NCBI GenBank assembly: GCA_003644215.1
Contig: QNBU01000086.1
Location: 1-5,502 of the forward strand
DNA from: Planctomycetota bacterium
GTDB lineage: Bacteria > Planctomycetota > Phycisphaerae > Sedimentisphaerales > Anaerohalosphaeraceae
Reading direction: 5' to 3'
Length of the DNA: 5,502 nucleotides
Part shown: positions 1-5,234 of the stretch, one piece after another
Numbering within the stretch: position 1 is the first letter of the stretch
Layout: every line of letters begins with the position of its first letter
Translations under genes and position numbers: made by a program
Notes under the pieces: generated by a model
Seen by the model: only the letters and a program-made list of their open reading frames with translations
Databases searched by the model: none
Told to the model about the DNA's origin: nothing

Positions 1-1563
1 AATCGGAAGACGCCGCCATGCGGAAAGCTCTTGTTTTTTTCCTTCAACAAAGACCTCCATATTCAAAGGAAGCGACGGGAGGTAATTGAGTCCCTCATTG
101 GTAACTAGCCGCATTATTTCCGACTGGGTAAAACAGACGCCCAGCTCGCTGCCTATCCGGATTAACTCATCCACCGCTGTTTCCGCCGAATTCGCCAGCT
201 CAAATTCTTCCATTAAATCCGCAAACTGCATCTTACCATACAGGGCGAGCAGCTTTGATTTCAGCAGACTGCACTTGGCGCCAGAACCCATTCGGCCGGC
301 TCGTGAAAAGGCCTTTTCGTAGATTTCAATGGACCGATCAAAATGAGCGAGAGCCTTCTTTTTGTAATCCGCAACATCATACTGTATCGGCAACTTACTT
401 TGCATCGCCGATACAAACAGTGCCTCCGTCGTGTCCAGTAAGCCCTGCAATCGTTCCGATAAATCTTTGTGAACCCTTACGGACATCGAACAGGCCAATG
501 CAAGTTGATGAGCGCTGTCGGCCAACCGAACGGTTGCCGCAAAGGCCGCATCGGGTGAACGAATTTTCTCAAACTCAGAGAACGCCTCCTCATATACAGC
601 ACACATCTGATCAGAAATTTTGCGATAGGCCGCCAATTCAGTCGCGATCGCGTCGGACGCTTCGGCGAGACGCTGCTGATGGTCGTTGATGGCTTGTTCT
701 GTCTGTCGCATCTGCTGCTTAATGGCCGTCCGCGTCGGCGAGGCGTCAATGGCCTCTGTCCGCTGCCGGATATCCTGAATGTTCTGAGTCAATCCGTCGA
801 AACGCGCCTGAACCAGAGCAGCACCGTCATCTAGGATAGCGATTTCATTTTCCAGCGACTGCGCCTTAATGTAATGATCCTTTCGTTGCTGCAAAACAGC
901 AAACGCCTGCTTTTCAAGATCGAGGCGAGCATCCCCTTTGGCTAATTCGGCCTGACGCATCAGCGCATCGGCATCGCCTTGATACTCATCTAAAGTTGCC
1001 TGGACTTTCTCTCTGTCGGCCTGCATCGGTGCTTTTTGCGACAGCAACTGCTGCCTCTGTGCGTCAATCTGCTCGAACTGCTCATTTAGACCTTCGGTCT
1101 GGTCATCGCCGCTAAGTAATTTCCGGAGTTCAACAATCTCCTGATCCTCCGCCGCCAAAAGCATCCCGACCTGCTCCTTTTCGATCAGAAGTTTCTCACA
1201 ACTCCGCAGAATCTCCTCTAATTGATTCGTGCTTGTGCGAAGTCGCCATACTTTGGGGTCCAAATCCGCCTGCATCTGCCGGCCCTTTACCAAAGCAAGA
1301 TTCCCACTGGCCAACAACGCCGCATCCCTCGTCAGTCCCTGAGGCCGGTTTTGTTGCAGCGACGCCATCACTTTTTGCTGAGCCGCACCGTAATCCTTTT
1401 CGGTCATTGACATCTGAACCGCCTCGGCCGTCTGGTGTCGCACTTCCTTGGCGGCTTTGGCCTCGGGATTGTCGCTGCACCCCGAACCCAACAGGCAGAG
1501 CAGCCCTATCCAGAACCCGGCTAACATTGTGCAAATAATGGATTTATGGCTTCTTCGACCCAC
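1..1563 (-). CDS. Coiled-coil lipoprotein, 3' end missing (runs off left edge)
   Basis: I do not recognise a named family. The frame is open from the start to base 1, giving 521 codons without a stop, so the C-terminus lies outside the window. The N-terminus has a basic stretch (RRSHK), a hydrophobic core of about 18 residues and then LLGSGC, with Cys29 the likely lipidated residue. Gly at -3 makes this a loose lipobox. This predicts a lipoprotein anchored to the inner or outer membrane. From about residue 98 to 320 the protein is rich in Q, E, K, A and L in long charged helices, as in coiled coils. Around residues 398-420 a segment (ADYKKALAHFDRSIEIYEKA) resembles a TPR helix pair. I chose GTG at 1563 because AAGGAG (1571-1576) lies 7 nt upstream; the in-frame ATG at 1569 is only 1 nt from that site. 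The gene follows lpxL on the same strand but has its own promoter. A structural or scaffold role in the envelope is a guess. Confidence 0.85.
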   Translation of the reverse strand, partial: MGRRSHKSIICTMLAGFWIGLLCLLGSGCSDNPEAKAAKEVRHQTAEAVQMSMTEKDYGAAQQKVMASLQQNRPQGLTRDAALLASGNLALVKGRQMQADLDPKVWRLRTSTNQLEEILRSCEKLLIEKEQVGMLLAAEDQEIVELRKLLSGDDQTEGLNEQFEQIDAQRQQLLSQKAPMQADREKVQATLDEYQGDADALMRQAELAKGDARLDLEKQAFAVLQQRKDHYIKAQSLENEIAILDDGAALVQARFDGLTQNIQDIRQRTEAIDASPTRTAIKQQMRQTEQAINDHQQRLAEASDAIATELAAYRKISDQMCAVYEEAFSEFEKIRSPDAAFAATVRLADSAHQLALACSMSVRVHKDLSERLQGLLDTTEALFVSAMQSKLPIQYDVADYKKKALAHFDRSIEIYEKAFSRAGRMGSGAKCSLLKSKLLALYGKMQFADLMEEFELANSAETAVDELIRIGSELGVCFTQSEIMRLVTNEGLNYLPSLPLNMEVFVEGKKQELSAWRRLPI

Positions 1564-1570
1564 CAGCATA

Positions 1571-1576
1571 CTCCTT
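1571..1576 (-). promoter_or_regulatory. Ribosome binding site that decides the lipoprotein start
   Basis: AAGGAG on the minus strand. The next in-frame start codons are ATG (1567-1569, spacing 1 nt), CTG (spacing 4 nt) and GTG (1561-1563, spacing 7 nt). A 7-nt spacing is normal for Shine-Dalgarno pairing and 1 nt is too close, so GTG is favoured even though ATG is the better codon. Confidence 0.6.
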
Positions 1577-1592
1577 AAATAATGATTCTACA

Positions 1593-1687
1593 CCCTCGTA
1601 TAGGGCAAGAAACTCCCGCCGGCAACGCCGAAACCTGTCCCGGCGTACCGAGATAACACTGCTGCAACCGCACAAAAACGGGAGTTT
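1593..1687 (-). promoter_or_regulatory. Structured 5' leader of the lipoprotein gene
   Basis: A perfect 9-bp inverted repeat, AAACTCCCG (1610-1618) with CGGGAGTTT (1679-1687), encloses 60 nt. Inside it a second stem, ACGCCG (1625-1630) with CGGCGT (1641-1646), has a 10-nt loop. Just downstream in the transcript a short stem CCCT/AGGG (1593-1596 and 1602-1605) precedes the ribosome binding site. All of this would lie in the roughly 135-nt leader made from the promoter at 1710-1739. I could not match it to a known riboswitch class. It could be a regulatory leader, an RNA-stability element or chance pairing. Confidence 0.35.
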
Positions 1688-1709
1688 TCCATCGTGATCA
1701 GTACACGCT

Positions 1710-1739
1710 ATGATACCGGCCGGACCGGGCGTTTGTCAA
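1710..1739 (-). promoter_or_regulatory. Sigma70-type promoter for the lipoprotein gene
   Basis: On the minus strand, TTGACA (1734-1739) is followed after 18 bp by TATCAT (1710-1715): a perfect -35 box and a 5/6 match to the -10 box. Transcription would begin near 1703, leaving a leader of about 135-140 nt. The -35 box sits inside AATCCTTGACAA, which also occurs at the lpxL promoter. A weaker alternative, TTGCCG (1620-1625), 17 bp, TATACG (1597-1602), would give a much shorter leader. Confidence 0.6.
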
Positions 1740-1758
1740 GGATTTTCTGCCAACCCAA

Positions 1759-1783
1759 ACCGGACAAACCCCATTGTTCCGGT
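1759..1783 (-). terminator. Weak terminator-like hairpin after lpxL
   Basis: ACCGGACAA (1759-1767) pairs with TTG-TCCGGT (1774-1783) with one bulged base and a 6-nt loop. It lies between the lpxL stop and the lipoprotein promoter, the expected place for a terminator. The downstream minus-strand sequence (TTGGGTTGG) is T-rich only in part and has no real U-run, so it may not terminate efficiently. A 6-bp stem GCGATT/AATCGC (1784-1789 and 1802-1807) lies next to it. Confidence 0.3.
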
Positions 1784-1829
1784 GCGATTGGGGCCACTAA
1801 GAATCGCGGCGGTTTATTCTTCATTGCGA

Positions 1830-2777
1830 TCAGGACTGCTTGCGCTCTTCTTTCGGCCTTGTCTTCCAGCGGCGGTGGAGCCACCAGTATTGGCTAGGAT
1901 CCTTGCAAATGAGCTGCTCCAGTTCGGTGTTGTATTCCTGCGTAATCCATTGGAGCGGGCTATCCTTTTCAGCCCATTCATCGGGCATAATGACACGGCT
2001 GATCTCGGCTTCAAAGAAAAACTCCCCCGGCGTTTGACGGCACGCCGCCACGACGATGGGCATATTATACTGCAACGCCAGCAGCCCGATGCTTTTGTAC
2101 GAACTGGCCTTTCGACCAAAAAAGTCCACAAACACCCCCTTTTTACCCGCATCCTGGTCAGCGATAAAGCACAGCGTAGCCCCTTCTTCGGCAAGGTCGG
2201 CCATCTGGTCGGCGGCGCCTTTTTTATCGATAATCTTCTGGCCGTGCTTCTCGCGGATGCCGTAGAGGTACTTGTTGATAAACGGATTGTCCAGCGGCCG
2301 GGCGATGCTATAGACATTAAACCCAAACAGCCCCAGCACGAAGCCCATAATCTCGAAGTTGCCATAATGGCCGGTCAGCATCAGCACCCCCTTGCCCTCC
2401 TGCATCAGCCACTTGGGCCGTTCAAAGTTAATCGCCCTCGCATAGCCCCGCCAGTTGTCCTTGCGAACCAGCCGCGGCGAAAACATCAGGTCAATCGTCA
2501 GCATCACAATATGCTGGAACGACTTCCGACCCGTCTCGGCCAGCCACACCTCGTCCTTGTCGGGAAAACTGGCCCGCAGATTGTCCATCGCCCGCTTGCG
2601 GCCGCGATGGTAGTGCTTCCACATCAGGTTGCCCAGGAAACACCCAAACCGCAGACACCACCGCACCGGAAACAGAAACAATATAAACAGTGCTATCCGC
2701 ATCGCCGCATAGCCCAACCAGTCCATGACGGGATTTCGGTGCTTTTTCTTCTTTTTTTGTTTTTTTGGAAACGCCAT
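1830..2777 (-). CDS. lpxL: LpxL/HtrB-family lipid A acyltransferase
   Basis: The 315-residue product matches the length and motifs of the lipid A late acyltransferases, which move an acyl chain (usually from acyl-ACP) onto a lipid A precursor at the cytoplasmic face of the inner membrane. A very basic N-terminus (KKQKKKKKHR) precedes one hydrophobic helix at about residues 20-37, the usual membrane anchor. The catalytic HX4E motif is His137-Glu142 in TGHYGNFE. The family block ARPLDNP follows at 159-165, then ADQDAGKKG...FFG, and the C-terminal QYWWLHRRWKTRP at 296-308. I start at ATG 2775-2777. An in-frame GTG at 2834 would add 19 residues, but these are encoded by a REP-like palindrome and look non-coding. 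No clear Shine-Dalgarno site precedes the ATG. The gene is divergent from sppA. The exact acyl chain and acceptor, and the LpxL versus LpxM/LpxP assignment, cannot be read from sequence alone. Confidence 0.92.
   Translation of the reverse strand: MAFPKKQKKKKKHRNPVMDWLGYAAMRIALFILFLFPVRWCLRFGCFLGNLMWKHYHRGRKRAMDNLRASFPDKDEVWLAETGRKSFQHIVMLTIDLMFSPRLVRKDNWRGYARAINFERPKWLMQEGKGVLMLTGHYGNFEIMGFVLGLFGFNVYSIARPLDNPFINKYLYGIREKHGQKIIDKKGAADQMADLAEEGATLCFIADQDAGKKGVFVDFFGRKASSYKSIGLLALQYNMPIVVAACRQTPGEFFFEAEISRVIMPDEWAEKDSPLQWITQEYNTELEQLICKDPSQYWWLHRRWKTRPKEERKQS
2752..2766 (-). repeat. A7-C-A7 homopolymer tract in the start of lpxL
   Basis: Seen on the plus strand as T7 (2752-2758), G, T7 (2760-2766). 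It encodes part of the poly-lysine N-terminus of the acyltransferase. Two runs of seven adenines within the first dozen codons are prone to slippage; a one-base change would destroy the frame at once. Confidence 0.7.
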
Positions 2778-2800
2778 CTTAAAACCAATCGCCCCTGTTT

Positions 2801-2856
2801 GGAGTTGGAGCTTTAGCTCGTTTTTTCTTCTCACGCACTAAAGCGTGAACGCCTAC
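2801..2856. repeat. REPIN-like doublet: two inverted REP palindromes
   Basis: The left unit reads on the plus strand GGAG (2801-2804) followed by the hairpin GAGC-TTTA-GCTC (2808-2819). The right unit reads on the minus strand GTAG (2853-2856) followed by the hairpin TCACGC-TTTAGT-GCGTGA (2831-2848). Both contain GCTTTAG and share 13 of 19 bases over the aligned stretch. They face each other across a pyrimidine spacer (TTTTTTCTTC, 2821-2830), with the GGAG/GTAG heads outside. This is the layout of REP doublets (BIME/REPIN), whose units start with GTAG or GGAG and are spread by RAYT transposases. The element sits in the lpxL leader, between its promoter and its ATG. Membership in a genome-wide family cannot be shown from one copy. 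Confidence 0.6.
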
Positions 2857-2894
2857 GACAGATTATCAAATCATATTGTGGGAAACGAGGCCTT

Positions 2895-2922
2895 ATTATG
2901 GTGCAAATTTGTCGCTTGTCAA
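2895..2922 (-). promoter_or_regulatory. Sigma70-type promoter for lpxL
   Basis: On the minus strand, TTGACA (2917-2922) is followed after 16 bp by CATAAT (2895-2900), a 5/6 match to the -10 box. Transcription would begin near 2888, giving an lpxL leader of about 110 nt that includes the REPIN-like doublet. The -35 box is embedded in AATCCTTGACAA, also present at the lipoprotein promoter. Confidence 0.7.
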
Positions 2923-2929
2923 GGATTGG

Positions 2930-2958
2930 TTGACAGGTCCATAGCCGGAGCGTATAAT
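2930..2958 (+). promoter_or_regulatory. Consensus sigma70 promoter for sppA
   Basis: TTGACA (2930-2935), 17-bp spacer, TATAAT (2953-2958): both boxes and the spacing match the E. coli consensus exactly. Transcription would begin near 2963-2965, leaving a leader of about 35 nt. The strength of this match suggests a strong constitutive promoter unless a regulator blocks it. Confidence 0.88.
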
Positions 2959-2985
2959 TTTGACCCAATCACACAAACCCTAACG

Positions 2986-2991
2986 AAAGGA
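2986..2991 (+). promoter_or_regulatory. Ribosome binding site of sppA
   Basis: AAAGGA ends 7 nt before the ATG at 2999, normal spacing, which fixes the sppA start. Confidence 0.75.
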
Positions 2992-2998
2992 TAAGCAT

Positions 2999-4081
2999 AT
3001 GGATTTTGACAATACGCAGGACTCCGGCAATACCGATCAGCCGCAACAGGCCCCGCCGGCCGTCAATATCGCGGATTTCTCAAGTGCCGTCTATGACCCG
3101 TATCCAAAGAAAAAGAAAGGTTCCGGCTGGAAAATCTTTTTTACAATCGTGCTGGGGCTGTCAATTTTGGCAAACGGCTTTATGCTCTTAGGCATGGTCG
3201 GCATGGGCGTCGTACTCGCAGGCAGCAGTGTTTCGGCCGATGACGGCATTATCGAGAAGGTATTGGTCGATGGGGATCGCTCCAATAAAATCGCCATCGT
3301 TGATATTGAAGGTGTAATCAATGGGGAAATGAGCGAATGGGTTCAGAAACAACTTAAAACAGCCGAGGAGGACAGCCATGTCAGGGCATTGATCGTGCGG
3401 ATCGCCAGCCCCGGCGGCGGCGTTGCGGCCAGTGACCAGATTCATTATTATATCAGCCGATTCAAAGAACACACGAACAAGCCGGTTCTGGCATTTATGC
3501 AGTCCATCGCGGCCTCCGGCGGGTATTATTCAGCTGTCGCGTGTGATGAAATCATGGCCGAACCCACCGTCATTACCGGCTCGATCGGTGTGATTATGAA
3601 TCATCTGGTGATTAAAGGTCTGCTGGAAGAAAAACTCGGTATTGATCCGGTAACCATCAAAAGCGGCCCGCGCAAGGACTGGCCCAGCATGTTCAATGAG
3701 ACGACAGACGAAGAAAAACGATACCTAATGGAGCGAGTTATCACGCCCGCTTATGACCGGTTTGTGGAGTTGGTTTACCAAGGCCGCAAAGATGTTTTGT
3801 CGGCGGATCAGATTCGCCAACTGGCCGACGGCAGCATCTATACCGCACAGCAGGCATTGGAAAACAAACTGATCGATGTGGTGGGCTACCTCGATGATGC
3901 GATTTATAAGGCCGAACAAATGGCTCAGATTTCGGGCGCCAAAGTGGTATCCTATGATGAGGTGTTCTCGCTGCTGTCAATGATGGGCGCCCAGAGCAAA
4001 GGGGCAATCAGTATCGAATCTGAGATTCTCGAAAAAATCGCCGCCCCGCGGATCCTATACCTCTGGGACGGAAAGCGGTGA
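2999..4081 (+). CDS. sppA: Membrane-anchored signal peptide peptidase SppA (S49 serine peptidase)
   Basis: This 360-residue protein is a short-form SppA, which degrades signal peptides left in the membrane after secretion and may process other membrane proteins. Residues 1-44 are polar and end in a basic patch (KKKKGSGWK). One glycine-rich hydrophobic segment follows at about 46-75, which should place the peptidase domain on the periplasmic side. That domain begins at KIAIVDIEGVI (97-107). It includes SPGGG (137-141, oxyanion region), the nucleophile Ser173 in AASGGYY, TGSIGV (193-198), and Lys226 in SGPRKDW, the likely general base. The 53-residue Ser-Lys spacing is close to that of B. subtilis SppA. 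It has a single S49 domain, not the tandem form of E. coli SppA. An exact-consensus promoter and a good ribosome binding site precede it. It is divergent from lpxL and converges on the rnhA-purN gene with a 4-bp gap. Confidence 0.93.
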   Translation: MDFDNTQDSGNTDQPQQAPPAVNIADFSSAVYDPYPKKKKGSGWKIFFTIVLGLSILANGFMLLGMVGMGVVLAGSSVSADDGIIEKVLVDGDRSNKIAIVDIEGVINGEMSEWVQKQLKTAEEDSHVRALIVRIASPGGGVAASDQIHYYISRFKEHTNKPVLAFMQSIAASGGYYSAVACDEIMAEPTVITGSIGVIMNHLVIKGLLEEKLGIDPVTIKSGPRKDWPSMFNETTDEEKRYLMERVITPAYDRFVELVYQGRKDVLSADQIRQLADGSIYTAQQALENKLIDVVGYLDDAIYKAEQMAQISGAKVVSYDEVFSLLSMMGAQSKGAISIESEILEKIAAPRILYLWDGKR

Positions 4082-4085
4082 CCTG

Positions 4086-5150
4086 CTAAGCTTGTTTCAA
4101 AACGATACCGTTTTGGACCTTTAGCCGCCCCTCTGCAAATAGTTTGATCGCTTCGGGGTAGGCCAGCCGTTCCTGCTCGAAAACGCGGGCGGCTAAGGTG
4201 TCTGCATCGTCATCATCTCTGACCTCACAGGTTCGCTGGACGATGATCGGGCCGGCGTCGTATTCATTGGTGCAGAAATGGACGGTACAACCCGACACCT
4301 TGCAGCCGGTTTTGACGACGGCTTCATGCACATGATGGCCATACATCCCCTGCCCGCCAAAAGCAGGCAGCAATGCCGGGTGGATATTCATTACGCGGTT
4401 TTGATAATTGGCCGGTATATGCCACAGGCACATCCAGCCGGCCTGAACGACCAAATCGACCTGTGCTTCATCGAGTGTTTTAGCAATCTTTTCGCTGAAC
4501 TGCTCGACATCAGGATTATCCTTTTTGCGGATGATCACCGGATTGAACCCCAAACCTTGGGCCAATTGGACGCCCCTGACATTTGATAATGAACTGATGA
4601 CGACAACGATCTCAGCATTGAGACATCCGTCCTCAATTTCCTTTTGGATATTGGTCATGGTCCGGCCGCCGCCGCTGAGCAAAATGCCTATTCGCAGTTT
4701 TTCACTCTCGGATTTGCTCGATGATGTGTGCCGTGTCTCAACATTCCCCTTCTTGTCCATCGCCTGATTGGCCATCGCATCAGCTTCGGTATTCTTCTCG
4801 CGGTAAATGTGCGTTACCTGCCACGAAGCGAAAGAGGCCAATAATTTGATGCAGTCGGCGTAAATGTCTTTGAGGTTTGGACTCTTGACCCTGTACTGTC
4901 CGTTGAGTTGGCGAACCAGCAATTGGCTGTCGCTAAAAAGCCGTACCGATTGGGCCTGCATCTCTTTGGCCGCAGCAAGCCCTTCTCGTACGGCAGTGTA
5001 TTCGGCCACATTATTCGTCGTTTGGCCCAGAAAAACTCCTCTGGCCAAAATCGGACACCCCGCCGGGGTGCTGATCACAAATCCCGCTCCACCGGGGCCG
5101 GGGTTACCTCGGCTTCCGCCGTCAGTGTATAGTATAACCTGTTTTGCCAC
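4086..5150 (-). CDS. RNase HI-PurN fusion: N-terminal RNase HI, C-terminal GAR formyltransferase
   Basis: One 354-codon frame holds two complete enzymes. Residues 1-131 are an RNase HI that cuts RNA in RNA:DNA hybrids: YTDGGSRGNPG with Asp10, NNVAEY with Glu50, LFSDSQ with Asp74 and NTEADAMAN with Asp124 supply all four metal-binding acids. It lacks the E. coli basic protrusion and resembles the type found in two-domain RNases H. Residues 132-151 are a polar Ser/Lys/Glu linker. Residues 152-354 are PurN, which formylates glycinamide ribonucleotide with 10-formyl-tetrahydrofolate in step 3 of purine synthesis: Asn255 and His257 in MNIHPALLP and Asp298 in YDAGP are the catalytic trio. The substrate loop SGGGRTMTN differs from the usual GSN form. 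The start is GTG, with GAGG 5 nt upstream; the stop is TAG at 4086-4088. The gene follows a terminator and lies downstream of a zinc-ribbon gene. Domain identities are firm; any functional link between the two activities is unknown. Confidence 0.92.
   Translation of the reverse strand: MAKQVILYTDGGSRGNPGPGGAGFVISTPAGCPILARGVFLGQTTNNVAEYTAVREGLAAAKEMQAQSVRLFSDSQLLVRQLNGQYRVKSPNLKDIYADCIKLLASFASWQVTHIYREKNTEADAMANQAMDKKGNVETRHTSSSKSESEKLRIGILLSGGGRTMTNIQKEIEDGCLNAEIVVVISSLSNVRGVQLAQGLGFNPVIIRKKDNPDVEQFSEKIAKTLDEAQVDLVVQAGWMCLWHIPANYQNRVMNIHPALLPAFGGQGMYGHHVHEAVVKTGCKVSGCTVHFCTNEYDAGPIIVQRTCEVRDDDDADTLAARVFEQERLAYPEAIKLFAEGRLKVQNGIVLKQA
4098..4115. other. Perfect inverted repeat at the end of the purN coding region
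   Basis: CAAAACG (4098-4104), loop ATAC, CGTTTTG (4109-4115). It lies 17 bp past the sppA stop, inside the last codons of the convergent gene. It is A/T-rich and not followed by a U-run on either strand, so I do not call it an intrinsic terminator. It could mark the 3' end of sppA mRNA or be chance. Confidence 0.3.
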
Positions 5151-5184
5151 GCTTACCTCAACTCAATAATCTTGGATGCTGCAC

Positions 5185-5215
5185 AAAAAAAAGCCGACGC
5201 AATTTTTACGCCGGC
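5185..5215 (-). terminator. Intrinsic terminator after the zinc-ribbon gene
   Basis: On the minus strand a 7-bp stem (GCCGGCG with CGTCGGC, arms 5209-5215 and 5193-5199, one G-U pair) closes a 9-nt A/T-rich loop and is followed directly by eight U (5185-5192). It begins 19 bp after the zinc-ribbon stop codon and ends 34 bp before the GTG of the RNase HI-PurN gene. I see no convincing promoter in those 34 bp. Confidence 0.85.
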
Positions 5216-5234
5216 CCGACTGTTTTTTATTCTG

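Noticed and set aside
477..749. Minus-strand open frame of 90 codons inside the lipoprotein gene
   Set aside because: It is in another frame from the long lipoprotein frame, is Arg/Pro-rich, and has no domain.
1597..1625. Second minus-strand promoter TTGCCG-17 bp-TATACG
   Set aside because: Only 4/6 matches in each box; the site at 1710-1739 is clearly better. It is kept as an alternative that would shorten the leader.
1610..1687. tRNA gene suggested by the 78-nt domain closed by a 9-bp stem
   Set aside because: No T-loop, D-loop or anticodon arm could be fitted.
1710..2816. Long plus-strand open frame of 368 codons opposite lpxL
   Set aside because: It has no recognisable motifs, no ribosome binding site, and lies antisense to a gene with clear acyltransferase motifs; it is a shadow of that gene's codon use.
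2778..2834. 19-residue N-terminal extension of the acyltransferase from GTG 2834
   Set aside because: The extension is encoded by the REP-like palindrome region, has no ribosome binding site, and precedes the normal family N-terminus.
4098..4115. Intrinsic terminator for sppA
   Set aside because: The stem is perfect but A/T-rich, and no U-run follows on either strand.
4698..4757. Separate internal start for an independent PurN protein
   Set aside because: Met131 has only a weak, badly spaced ribosome binding site, and the well-placed AAGGGG leads to an out-of-frame ATG that soon meets a stop; a true fusion is simpler.
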